64,000 nucleotides of DNA from Madurella fahalii (lineage: Eukaryota > Ascomycota > Sordariomycetes > Sordariales): the NCBI GenBank assembly GCA_029876055.1, contig CM056874.1:2604001-2668000 (forward strand). The letters run 5' to 3'. The notes under the pieces were generated by a model. That model ran no database searches. It had not been told where the DNA came from and saw only the letters and a program-made list of their open reading frames with translations. Below, in pieces: positions 42,201 through 53,018 of the stretch. Both the position numbers and the translations under genes were made by a program. The stretch's first letter is position 1. Every line of letters starts with the position of its first letter.

Positions 42201-44318
42201 TACAGGATCTGGAACCCGGTAACCAACAGGGTAATCAGCACAAGGGATATGATATTCAATGAAGGGGAGATCTTCAACGGGGACATCCAAACCCTAAAGG
42301 ACAACTACCTACATCTCTAACTCGACGAACTGAGCCACCTTCTTACAACGATACAACTACCCGAACCAGAGGTACCAAGATCTATAGCACTAGAAGAAGA
42401 AGTTGTCGAACAGCCGATACTAGATGCCGACGAGGACCAGGAAGACGGGACGGCTAAAGAAGAGGCCGAAGAAGAGGTGCAATTTCTATATACGTCCTCA
42501 AGATTTGAGCTATATCCTATACCTCCTTTGACGCCGCCGGCTGCATTACTTGCAGTTTCGATCCAACAAGCCGATTATCAAGCTGTACTAGATTCAACCT
42601 TTAAACCCTGGATAGCTGCTTTTATAGCAGGACGGTTATAGCAACCGGCTAGGATATATAATGGTTAGGCAGTTACAAAAGCAATGGTATAATAACTTGC
42701 TAGACAGCCTAGCGGTCTACAGACCCTCTACAGCCAAGATCTACCCCCTCTACCTAGGTGGCACTACCAACTCAAAGACCACCTATTCAAAGATCAATTT
42801 ACCTAAGCCGAAAAGGATCACTTGTAAGTAAATGCCGAAATGGACTGTTGGACCGAGGTTAACCGGCAAGAGCCGTAGAAGGAAGATAAGTATGTCTTAG
42901 GATATATGTAGGTATATACCTATAAGTTCAACCAAAACAGAACCTTCAAGAAATGCAAAGCAAGGCTGGTTATTAGGGGTAACTAACAAAGACTATCGGT
43001 ACAGGAGACCTATGCGGCTACCCTCGCTACTAGATCATTTTGTATCGTCATAGCTATTACAGCCAGATTCGACTTCGAATTAAAACAGTTCAATACAGTC
43101 AATGCCTTTATCAACGTTACTCTAGAAGATACTGTCTATATACAGATACCTCCCGGCTACAAAAGTCCTAGCAAAGTTCTATAGTTAAAGAAAGCCCTAT
43201 ACGGCCTCCGCGAGTCAGTACTACTTTAGCAAAAAGAACTCAAGACGACTCTCTCGATACTAGGGTTCTAGGCCGTTCCATACGAGCCCTATATCCTAAT
43301 CAAAGATGGAATCCTGATTTTCTTCTACATCGACGATATTATCCTAGGTTACAAGAAGGAAAAAGCAGCCGACGCCCAGACCCTAATCAACCTACTACAG
43401 CAGAAATACCAGCTTACCGGTAGGGATGATTTACAGTAGTTCCTAGGCATCGAAGTTATAAGAGACCGATCCAAAGGATTGATCTGGCTATTGCAAATAG
43501 CTTATCTTGACAAAATTGTTAACCTAGCTACGACGAGCCCAACGGCCAAGATCCCAATAGCTACAGCCGAATTGTTGCCGTACGATAGTAAAGCAGAGCA
43601 CTCGTCAATTACCAGTTATCAGCGGAAGACTAGATCTATTCTATACGCCGCTGTAATCATGAAGCCCGATATAGCTTTTACAATATCACGGCTAGTCAGA
43701 TTCAATACCAACCCTAGGCCCCAGCACTACAAGCCCGTAGACCAAGTCCTCCACTACCTATATCACACACGCAAAATGGCCTTGCAATTAGGGGGTAGCA
43801 ACGACTACGTTGTTGCTAGCGACACCTCCTTCGCTGATAACAGCCTTGATCGAAAGAGCTCTCAGGTATACGCTATGAAGTTGTTTAGTAGGCTTGTAGG
43901 TTGGAGGGCCAATAAGCAAGAAACCGTCACCACATCTACTACAGAGGCCGAACTACTAGCCTTAGCACAAGCCGCTAAAGAATCTCTCTTCGTAAACCGA
44001 CTACTGGCCGAACTATCAGTCAAACTGGACGACCACCATATCAAGATTCAGTGTGACAATCAGCAGACTATACGACTTGTTACGGCTGAAGTGGCTACCC
44101 TCCAGACCCGACTACGGCACGTAGATATTCACAACCACTGGTTGCGCCAGGAAGTAGCAAGCAAGAAAATCAAGGTAGAATACACGCCCTCAGCTAAGAT
44201 AATGGCAGACGGACTGACAAAGGCTCTTAACTACCCCTTGTACCAAAGATTTATCAAGCAACTAGGGCTAACGCAGATACCCAGTCTGCAAGAGAGAAGT
44301 CCAGATTCAAGCCCTTGA
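39240..44318 (+). pseudogene. Copia gag-pol polyprotein, broken by many stops
   Basis: Gag-like sequence covers about 39300-40700, with a decayed knuckle (YPYCSQFHHLQRYY). The protease site at about 40690 reads AILDFGTT, where active Copia enzymes have DSGAT. Integrase lies at about 41350-42320 and ends with KTPYDRFY and NEGEIFNGD. Reverse transcriptase covers about 42830-43520, with AFINVTLEDTVYIQIPPGY and the catalytic FFYIDDII. The last 840 bases (43479-44318) are one open frame holding RNase H: KQETVTTSTTEAELLALAQA, then ADGLTKAL. Most in-frame stops upstream are TAG, fitting CAG to TAG changes; the RNase H end is far better preserved. Confidence 0.85.
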
Positions 44319-44339
44319 TGGGTTGAATCTGAGGGGGTG

Positions 44340-44600
44340 TGTCAAAAGGGTCAAGAAGCTGGATCCTGGATCTGCAAAACACGAACCCGGATCAGTGTGA
44401 TCCGGATTAGTGCGACTCAGATAAGTGTGATCCGATCTCTCGGAGACCCGTTAACCCGGGTCTCCGTGGTCCAGGAAATTGGGAATAAGAAGGAAGCTCA
44501 CCTCCGTTAGACAAGGAAGAAAACAAGACATCCTCAATTTACATCTGAATTTCCATCCCAAATTTAACTCCGAACGTTCAGAGGTGCTGTGCATCCGACA
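44340..44600 (+). repeat. Copia 3' LTR
   Basis: 261 bp. It follows a short G-rich tract (gaatctgagggggtg) that can serve as the polypurine tract. Confidence 0.9.
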
Positions 44601-44824
44601 CCCTCGAGTACAAAAACTTATCACCCCTCACTAAGGTCACAATTCTTTCTCACCACATAATCTCCGAGGTAAAGGAGCCCTATAAGATATAGCGCTTCAA
44701 CCCTTATCCAACTTTGTACGGTTCGAACAGCACTCGATATCTACCCGATGTCATCCCAACTTCTACCCTTCCAATTTCAGATGATGTGAACCTGAGGACA
44801 GGTTCTATAGAGGGGAGGATAAAT
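44601..44824 (+). other. 3' end of an LTR element (probably gypsy) next to the Copia copy
   Basis: The plus frame holds scraps of coding sequence (SHHIISEVKEPYK) and ends in a purine-rich tract (agaggggaggataaa) directly before the family A LTR, as at the 3' end of a retroelement. Confidence 0.45.
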
Positions 44825-45643
44825 TGTAATGAGAGCTACAGGGCAAGCTCGGGAGAACCGGCTGAATGACGGTGGATGATGTCACTGTACTAGGGTAGAT
44901 AAGAACCCCGTGGGAAACCCTCTTACACGGGGAACTTCTGATCCGTAAGGATCAGTCTCTATGTAATTGATAGGAGGCTGTTCACCAAGATATCGCCTGC
45001 TAGTCCAGGTCTCTTCGGTATTAAGACATCGTGGTCCATGTCAGAAACACGGCACCTCTGAATCTTGGGAAATAACAGTTTAGGATTTTTATATGTCTTG
45101 TCCTGATTATGTTGATTGTCTTGCTTGTGTTCTGTCGTCCTCTTTGTCGCTGTCCTGTGTATCTTTGCTAGAGAGTTTGCTCCTTTTATAGACGAGATAT
45201 ACGTATAGGATGACGTGTGTATAGTGGTGCAGTTAGCTGCCAGTCTTCCTTAGCTCAATAGAGTACATGGGTTTGGCTCCTGCACTAGATCCTGTGATCC
45301 TGATCCTTTGGACTAGCACATGATGTTGGAACTACAGTCTGTGGCACCCACTGATCAATTAGGCTTGTTGGGCACAGATCCACACCTCCTAGAAGGTCTT
45401 CATCAATGGGTTAGGCAGTCGCCCTGTCGTTTTTTGTCGTTACACTGCAGATATCGCTCAGGAAGCAGGGAGCTCAGGAAGATGGCCCCTGGGCGCACCC
45501 GTCACATGATCCGACATCCGTCGGCAGGTGCTCCCAGCTGTACAAAGTGGGTCGCTCATTTGCGACGACATTCCTCATTTCCAACACATAATCCTTTTGA
45601 CAGTCCATCTCCCTCAACGTATTCCCAGAACAACCCCTTTACA
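44825..45643 (+). repeat. LTR family A, 3' LTR, split by an insertion
   Basis: Segments 44825..45038 and 45608..45643 form one LTR that starts TGTAATGAGAGC and ends CCCTTTACA. They match the inverted copy at 4468..7343 (outer parts). The preceding polypurine-like tract suggests it is a 3' LTR. Confidence 0.8.
45039..45602 (-). mobile_element. Solo LTR, family E, long form, inside LTR A
   Basis: 564 bp, TGTCAGAAACACGG...CCTTTTGACA, flanked by the exact duplication GTCCA (45034-45038 and 45603-45607). Its first 270 bases match 46441..46679. The extra internal part (about 45313-45590) is absent from that copy. The ends resemble the Copia LTR read in reverse, so orientation is put as minus. Confidence 0.85.
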
Positions 45644-45650
45644 TCTAAGG

Positions 45651-45878
45651 TTTGTCTCCCGCCCTCTTTCTTATACCCGTGACAGTATCGCTAAGGCTTA
45701 CTTCCCCGCTCTGCTGCTTTGTTGTCTTCCTTGCTAGTGCGCTCCTTCGACGTTTATCTGATACGCTATTTATGCTATTACAGCTTAGTGCTGTTGTTGC
45801 TTCTGAGGCTTGCTTACGTTGCGGCTCCGAGGCTTCCGGACTACGTCTCACATTGGCCCCGCTCAGCCAGTTCTCACG
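45651..45878 (-). repeat. LTR family C, partial copy
   Basis: The minus strand matches the first 230 bases or so of the LTR at 1652..2010 (start at 45878), with many transitions. It lacks the 3' third. Confidence 0.8.
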
Positions 45879-46440
45879 TAACCCTTCAGTAGCTCAGTAC
45901 TAGTATTCTATATTATGATATATCCTTAATATTAAAGAGAAAGATAGTATAGTTCATAATAGCCTAGACAAAGATATAAAAGACTTTATCAATAGAGAGG
46001 CTAAGATAAACAATCTGACTAGCCTTGGTAAAGGCTATATTACCTTCCTACTATTCGAGTATAATAGTTAGTAACTCGGCTTCCTTGAATATCAGTAGTA
46101 TATAAGCTCTCTATAACAATATATACTTTATTACAATCTACTTCGAAGTATGTTCAACGTAAGAGGAGATATATCATTAGTAGCTAAGGTAAGATAGATT
46201 ATTATAGCCGAACTAATAGGGTATAGATACTTCTTAAGAAAGTAACTAACTGCTAGCCGATACAGTTGTTATACGATATCTACTAGTCGTAGAGGAAGTG
46301 ATTTAAGGCTTGAGTAATATAGTACAATGGTACAAGGTTAGTAAGTAGAAAGAGAGAGATATCGAATAAGAGATTGCTATCGATACTAGGTATAACAGAG
46401 ACGGTACTAGCTAAAGGAGAATGAGTTTGCTCTATATTGT
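45879..46440. other. AT-rich degenerate DNA
   Basis: High in TA dinucleotides and stop codons in every frame, as in heavily RIP-mutated repeats. No family recognised. Confidence 0.5.
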
Positions 46441-46679
46441 TGTCGGAAAGCACGGCACCTCTGAATCGTAGGAAATGACAGTTGAGGATTTTTTTGTGTG
46501 TCTTGTCTTCGTTTCTGCTAGAGAGCTTACTCCTTTTATAGACGAGATACCCGTACAGGATAACGTCTGTACAATGGCACAGTCAGCTGCTAGCCTGCCT
46601 TAGCTGACTAGAGTACATGGGTTTGGCTCCTGCACTAGATCCTGTGATCCTGATCCTTTGGCACCTGATCCTTTTGACA
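46441..46679 (-). mobile_element. Solo LTR, family E, short form
   Basis: 239 bp, TGTCGGAAAGCACGG...CTTTTGACA, flanked by the exact duplication ATTGT (46436-46440 and 46680-46684). Related in its ends to the Copia LTR. Confidence 0.95.
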
Positions 46680-48297
46680 ATTGTTTGTCGGAAGAAGCTG
46701 TAGGGTAGCGGCAGATCGTTTGGTCGAGAGTTAATGGGGATTGACTGCCGATACTTCGATCTAGTCCCGCCTCCTCGTAGTCTAAGAACTATATAGCCAG
46801 GGGCGAAATAAGACAAAAACAATAGGTACCGAGACAGGTGACGGTATAGCTACGCTGGTGTACGGCAAGTAGATGTTTGCGAAGTAGCAGGACGCCCTAG
46901 TCAGCACGAAACTCGACAGTGCGGCTCTACGTTATGTTGGGCGCGCGGGTTTAGATGAGATGAGGAAATGGACTTGGCAAGGCACGCAGAAGCGTGACAG
47001 CTTGGAGCGACCAGATGACCCAGCAAGTCAGCACAGGGGCCGCGTCGAACTGTGGCAAAAGGAAGAAACATCGTCGCTTGCCGCACCCGTCACCTAACTC
47101 AGCATTGCCAAACTGGTTGGCTGGCAAGGCTGGTACCCCGCCCTTGTCAATGGCATTCTTCCCGCGTGCTTGTTGACAAGAGCAGTAGGTCCCGCTCCGG
47201 CAAATCAGGACGCATAAAATACAGCGGATCCGACGAGCTTCCGCCAAGCCTAGCGTTATCGCTCGACGTGAGCTTCCAGGGAACAGGACTTACCCGGGCG
47301 AGGGTCCTCGCGTTCGCTTCGGGAAAGTTTGCTCTCAATGTTTTGAGGTTGCCAATACATCTTCTCAACAACAGGAATGTGCTGGGGCGATGAAGACAGG
47401 GTTGTCTGTATGGGAGCCGAGTCCCGGCGCCACGTCTTGCCCCGCCTTGAGCGGCGAGCACCGTGCTGCGTCGATCCCCACCACGCATCGCGGGTTGTTA
47501 GGACAGGACAATCGCAAGTCGGTGCGCCGAAAGTTGGCGTGCTCGCGCTGCCCGCAATGTGTGCACAAGGCATTTCATCGGATCGAAGCGTTTACATCGT
47601 CGGTACATCCAAGTTGGACTGAGGTACACACCCACGGGAAAAGCGTGGCATAGGTCTGACCCAGTAAAGTGCCGTAGCCGAAACCCAAGCAGTACAGTCC
47701 TTCTAACCAACGGCACCAAGGGATGGTGTTCATGTCGGCAGCGGTTTTGTGGCGTGTTGATGTGCGCCCAATGCTCGCCCATGGTGTCTTCGCAGACATG
47801 CACGAAGTTCGACGCCCAAGCCCACAGCTCCCCGCTCTCTTCGGCGGCCCCCTCCATCTCACTACAGTCACTCGAGCATATGTTCTGAGGGTAGTGGCGA
47901 GAAGAACCTGTCCAGAACAGGCATTAGCATACCGAGCATGACCTTCCGGTTGATCGCATTAACCTACACCAGGAGAAAACTTTTGGTCGTGGCGATTTTG
48001 GCAAGTTCAGCTTGGAGACCTGTCCGTCTCCTCCCTCAATTGGAAATTCCAGAACGAATCCCAGTCAGGTCCGAGCATTACATTCTGTTCGCTAGCTTTT
48101 GGATCAACGGCCGGGTTTGCAGATGATCTACAGGCCAAGAATGATCACCACACGGGGTCGATCGGGCGGGGAAGAGGCAACTTCCTGCTGAGTCTAATTC
48201 CACGTGCATTTTCCCTCAGCTGGCTTCCTCCTCCGAGTTTATTTCCAACACAGCACACCTCTCCTGACCGATTTGCCATCCTCCCGAAAGCTTTGCC
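46680..48297. other. Intergenic stretch
   Basis: No gene supported. A frame near 47529-47650 contains a C-x2-C...H...H-like string (CSRCPQCVHKAFHRIEAF) but no intact zinc finger follows. Confidence 0.3.
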
Positions 48298-48533
48298 ATG
48301 AAGACCATCGGCATCATCCCCGCATCCGGCGGGCTCGGCGGGAGCACCTACAGACACCTCCTAGAAATGGTGCCGAACAAGAAGGTCATCTTGGTCAACC
48401 GTCACCCTGAGAAGGTGCCACAACCATACGTCAATACCGGTGTCCAAGTGCGCCAGGCTTGGAAGCCGCCTTTGCGGGAATCGACACTCTCTTCCTCATC
48501 TCATACCCCGGTCATACCCGCTAGATCGTCTCC
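48298..48533 (+). pseudogene. NmrA-like NAD(P)-binding protein, 5' fragment
   Basis: MKTIGIIPASGGLGGSTYRH shows a dinucleotide-binding start (G-x-x-x-G-x-x-G type) followed by VPNKKVILVNRHPEKVP and GVQVRQA, the opening of the NmrA-type reductases. The sequence then shifts frame: FAGIDTLFLISYPGHTR is readable in another phase and ends at a TAG at about 48525. The C-terminal two thirds of the family are missing. A pyrimidine-rich leader precedes the ATG, so this was once a normal gene. The following 600 bases contain no further NmrA motifs that I can see. Confidence 0.6.
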
Positions 48534-49198
48534 CCAGCTGCGCAGTTCCCTCTTCGAACTCTTTCGCGGCACCGCTTTCCAATCCCCCGCCGAGATCCCG
48601 ACTTGCAAAGCGATGTCCAAATCGCAGGGGAAGACCTCCGCACCATAAAGTTCACCATCGCCCGCGATTGCGACAATCCTCATTTTCATCGCCAACATTC
48701 TCAACAAGCTCATCGACAGCGCTATTCCCTCCACCGAAGGGCCTTCCGCTGACAAAAAGCCACCTGATAACCGCCTCGCCTCGGCCATGCTCTTCTCCTG
48801 GATGCCCGGCAGATGCAGTGTTGATGCCACGAAGCCCTTCTGATGCATGAAGTTGCGGCAGGCATCGAAAGCGCGAGACTTCAAACGATTGGCGCATGCT
48901 GACGAATGTCCAGACACGTTTCCCCGAGGTGCATAGAAAACAGGGCGCCTGCATCGACGCTTACCCTTCCTGTACATCATGTGCTTTTGACAGGCCAATG
49001 AAGAGTTGGGCTGCAGCTTGGGTTTCCCTGCGCTGGGCTCTGCCCCGAACGCAGTCGCCGACGAGCCCAACTTGCGATAACGCAGTTGCTTTCAGTTGGC
49101 ATTTAGAATTGAAGAGGTTGCCCACCGTGATGTGATGATCATCCTCCCCGAACACGTCCCCTCACTGCGGCCCTCAGCACAGCCGACGCCATCATGAT
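48534..49198. other. Intergenic stretch
   Basis: Overlapping motif-free frames on both strands (48501-49070 minus, 48440-48850 plus). Confidence 0.3.
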
Positions 49199-51311
49199 AT
49201 GGCTGACCTTCCGCCTAGCCAGCCTGTAAGCGCGTCTGAGAGTCCGGAGACTATGTCCCGTCAGGGTCTCGATGCAAGTGCAGCAACAGATCTGGCTGCG
49301 ATTCGCGCCTTGCTTGTGGCCATAGCTCGCCACAACTTGATCGAGATCCCAAAAGAGGCCGACTCCCTCGCGAGCTCAAGAAATAGCGACGATATTGATC
49401 CCAAGGGGAGCCGTTACGACGAAGCGAAGATCATCGACTACCGCACCCGACAGCCAGGTACAGCAAAAGAGCTTCAGAGCAAAGACCGTCTCGAGCCCGG
49501 AGTGTCCAGCGGTGACTTATGGGCATCCAACACGCTTCGGCATGATCGCCACGTTGGATACGGCGAGTTTGGATACGACAAAGATGGTTATCTATGCAGC
49601 CTTGATTACAACGACGACACTACGATGCAGGACACGACTCAACCAGGGAATAGAAGCTACATACCACCACGTCGGGAGGTCAAAGAACATATTTTCAAGA
49701 CACCTAGCGGCCAGGCCTTGAGCCCGACTTGGTTTGGGCAGAGCTTCGGTAAGGAGTGGTAAGTTACTGGTGGCGAGTATGTTGACAAGGGGGGCTGATG
49801 AGTCTTGTTCAAGGAATATCGGGCTACACGGAGTTGGTGATGGGATTTCTCAACTTGTCGTCTCCCAGCTATGTTCTCGTGCCGAGGAGATGGTGCCTAC
49901 CAACACGAATGACGACAATCTTTCTCAGCCACGTTCGCGACTGGTCGCATACTTCCTCAGCCAGTTTGAAGGCAAATGGGGCTTGAACCGACGCTCGTGG
50001 GGCAGCTCGGACGACAAGGGAAGCTCGGAGGATAGCACATGGGGCGGGGGCTTCATGGCGTTAGCCAAGACCCGCACGGAAGACGTTCTGTTTCAATACC
50101 ACATGCGAGTCTTTACGACTCAGTCTGGGCGACAGCGGAGTTGCTTTGGGAGGGCCTCGGGCAACCTAACCGTTCCGAGCGATGTAAAGAGGAATCTCGA
50201 CATCCATGAGATTCGCTACTCAGTCGGGCTCAAAACCACTTGGGAATTTGACCTCCCTGTATTCACACTGATCACCATGACGAACGCGTTTACCAGACTG
50301 GAAGATCTTGGCGAACTGTGTGATAGGAATATCTGGGGGGCCGTCAATATGCGTCCGTCGATTCGCGCAACAGGGGTGGCTGCCTTTGCTTTCCGGATTC
50401 GGTCCTTACTTCCTGGCTGGGCAGATCAGTGGTCGCGCCTTCTCGACCAGATCGACAGAGTTCTAAGCGCCGATGTAAGTATCAACGAGTGTGATGATAT
50501 GCACATTTGCTGATCATGCCATGATACAGTTGGCCACCATTCTTCATCCCGAAAGCAGACGAGAAATCATGGTAGATGGAAGTGACCTTCGACTGTCAGA
50601 ATTCTATCCGGCCGTCTCGCAAATATTGCGCATCGCTGCCGACTGGATTCAAGAGAGTATGGATGATCTGCGTTGGATGGTGGATGACATGCAGCGGCTC
50701 TACTTCTCCCCAAACACACACGGTGATTCCTTCGCCACCTTTCTCCCTTCCGGGCTTGACGTCCACAGCCAGAATGCAGCCATTGCTGTTTTCAAGCAAA
50801 ACTGGGACAGTGTCAAGTCGCATCAGCAGCGGCTAGGCAAAGCGCTGCTCACCCGCATCGCGAGGAAACAGAGGCAAGTGGAGAGTCTCAAAGATGGTGT
50901 AAGCTTGCCCCTTTCCCCAACGCCGGATCCAGCACTACTCTGCTGACGACAAAGATGTTCAACGCAACGTCCGTAAACGAGGCCAAGAAGTCAACACAAC
51001 TGAACCACTATATCTTCGTTTTTACCGTCATCACCATCATTTACCTGCCCTTGAGCTTTATATCGGTGAGCGAGCCTGTAGTTCTTATTTGCATTTGCAG
51101 TAGAGACTAACTTGAGAAACAGACACTCTTCACCCTAGAGCTCTTTACCTGGGAAGACCCTAGACAGGTTCGCTCGTTCCAGTTCGCTACGACAATCACG
51201 CTCGTAGCAGTTGGTACATATGTGTTTTCAGGCTTCTTGGTGTGGTTTACGCGGCGACCAACGATCTTGGGTGTGGATTTGAGGGCACACCTCGAGGTCT
51301 TTCGGCGCTGA
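49199..51311 (+). CDS. CorA-like membrane transporter (fungal type), five or more exons
   Basis: Exons: 49199 to about 49757, about 49808-50474, 50530-50898, 50955-51065 and 51123-51311. The last three introns have GTAAGT, GTAAGC and GTGAGC donors and keep frame. The first exon starts MADLPPSQPVSASES and has YIPPRREVKEHIFKTPSGQAL. The core shows RLVAYFLSQFEGKWGLNRR, MALAKTRTEDVLFQYHMR, TTWEFDLPVFTLI and ADWIQESMDDLRWMVDDMQ. The C-terminus has MFNATSVNEAKKSTQLNHYI, then two helices, VFTVITIIYLPLSFIS and TITLVAVGTYVFSGFLVWF. This is the layout of fungal CorA-like proteins; the G-M-N signature of bacterial CorA is not visible, as is common in this branch. It probably sits in a membrane and may move divalent cations, which is inferred. 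The first intron is not precisely placed. The gene seems intact. Confidence 0.8.
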
Positions 51312-51571
51312 ATGCTGGGTTGGTCAAGGCGAAGCAGGTGAAAACTAAAGAGGGAGACTATTATCGTTCTTTGAAGTTTGTGCGCCCTTCTGGATACCTG
51401 CATCTCCTTTCACTGCAGGCAAACGCCCTTGACACACACCAAAACACCCATCAACGCTGCATCTCAACCTGAATTCAAGTTCCTAGCAATTGACCACCTC
51501 CCCAACCGCGCGCGGTTCAGCGACTGAGACTTGGTCACAGCCCTTTGTTCCTGCATCAGCTATTAACGTGT
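51312..51571. other. 3' region between convergent genes
   Basis: Contains the 3' ends of the CorA-like gene and of the leftward GTPase gene. No other feature seen. Confidence 0.3.
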
Positions 51572-52370
51572 TTACATTATTGTACAACAAGAAGAAGGTT
51601 GATCGCGCGTATCTTTGAGTATTCGGCGCCCCGCAGCTGTGTTCGCAGCAGTCCGAGCACCCCCACGAAGCTCGCTCATCAGGTGTAATGTAGGAGGTCT
51701 GGGCCTTTCCAAGGCTAGACACAAAAAATGATGGAGGACTTCTTTGGCACATTCGTCATCATCGCGAAGCCTCTTGAAGATTCCCGGAGCGTCCTTCAGT
51801 TTCATAGGTCCACTTTCAAGCTCATTGTTCAGGATTTGGAGCTCGTTGTGGTGCTTTCTCTTGATCGAATCCCACATTGTAGTGACGAAAACGATGTGGG
51901 GATAGAACTCCCGACCGCACATAGCCTTGAAAATATCGAGGACTTCGGTCGTAGTGCCCTTCATTCGGTTTTCGGCAATGTTGTGGAAATAGATGGCGCC
52001 GAAGACCTTGCGAGGTGCGAGGTCTGTCAGTGTCTTGGCAATCTTTTCCAGTACGATGAGGTTTTCCTTTTGGGTCTCGACGAAACCGGGTGTGTCGATC
52101 AGAACGAAGGCCTTGGGGCGACCATGGATTGTCGGTTCAACCCTGTATTCCGTGCAGAAATCCGTGCCTTGATGTCGGAGTTGGCGCTTGCTGTCAGCAA
52201 ACCTTGGATGACCAGACGCTTCCGCGAAATGCAGCGGATGGAAGCAACATACATGGCTTAAGATGACTGACTGGGACGGGATAGCTGGTCAGAGCTTTGA
52301 CGAACGAGGACTTTCCCGATCCAGAAGGACCAATAAGCAAAATAACCAATTCGTTTTGGGGTGTCGACAT
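51572..52370 (-). CDS. AIG1/P-loop GTPase-like protein
   Basis: Read leftwards from MSTPQNELVILL (52370; an earlier Met is at 52484). The G1 loop is GPSGSGKSS. After an intron whose borders I cannot fix (about 52295-52200) the frame continues TEYRVEPTIHGRPKAFVLID, with the G3 motif DTPGF, then KVFGAIYFHNIAENRM, and the G4-like VTTMWD. The C-terminus has a helical region (LQILNNELESGPMKLKDAP) and ends SSCCTIM, which places two Cys close to the end and could allow lipid attachment. Fungal AIG1-like GTPases have no settled function; plant and animal relatives act in defence and organelle membranes. It is a diverged relative of the gene at 53019 and points away from it. Confidence 0.7.
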
Positions 52371-52483
52371 CTCTCCTAGGGGTGCTTCGCCGCTTGTGCG
52401 GCCGTTCGCTCGCCGTCGCTTCGATAGGGTGCTAGAATGCTTCGCCGAATTGCGCTCAGGGTCAGAAGGCCGCCCGAAGCACA

Positions 52484-53018
52484 TGTGGTGTAGTGTTTGT
52501 CAGATCGAGGTTTGTAGGGAGCTCAGCTTTGCGTCCAAAAAAAACGAGAGGAAATTGAGACCGATGCTCGTTGGGCCCCAGTTTCGCGCTCGAGTGTGAC
52601 GCAACTTTCCTATGGAGGTGGGGAAGACGATTTCTGGACAACCGGCATTTTTTAAGTTGGGCACGCGCAAACGCGCATCGTTGGGGGGCTCGCCTCAAGG
52701 GCAGTCATTGGATCAGATTTCTCAAACAACGTGTTGGGTTATTTGGGCTTTGGGCGCGTCTTCGCGGTGTGGCTGGGTGGTGCCCAACCGAGCTGTCCAG
52801 CAGGTCAACCCGTGGCTCCTGCAAGTTCCAGCTGCCACAGACGCAATGTCGAGCCAAGCGCTTGCTTGCCCGAAATTCCTTCTTCTTCTTCTTCTTCTTC
52901 TTCCTGGTCGTAAGCTCCCATGGCTGCGGCATCTTCTCCGGACTCGAGCTGTTTCTTGTAACGGCACCGCCCTTTGGATCAGGACTTCGTCAAATCAATC
53001 GGACCCCGGAAACGCTGA
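52484..53018. promoter_or_regulatory. Shared divergent promoter region of the two GTPases
   Basis: About 530-650 bases separate the two head-to-head genes. It contains a (TTC)n microsatellite at about 52879..52905 (eight or nine copies) on the plus strand. No defined factor site is called. Confidence 0.45.
52879..52905 (+). repeat. (TTC)n microsatellite
   Basis: Eight to nine TTC units, pure except at the ends. Confidence 0.9.

Larger units (their letters stand above)
38950..44600 (+). mobile_element. Ty1/Copia retrotransposon with both LTRs, degenerate
   Basis: 5651 bp, bounded by the LTRs 38950..39223 (274 bp) and 44340..44600 (261 bp), both TGTCAAAAGGGTC...CATCCGACA. The order gag, protease, integrase, reverse transcriptase, RNase H is that of Copia. 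No matching five-base duplication is visible next to the outer ends (ggtac and ccctc), so one end may have been rearranged. The LTRs differ by a short internal deletion and scattered transitions, so the insertion is not recent. Confidence 0.9.

Noticed and set aside
47529..47660. C2H2 zinc finger (CSRCPQC...HKAFH)
   Set aside because: Spacing of Cys and His does not fit, and stops follow; not enough for a call.
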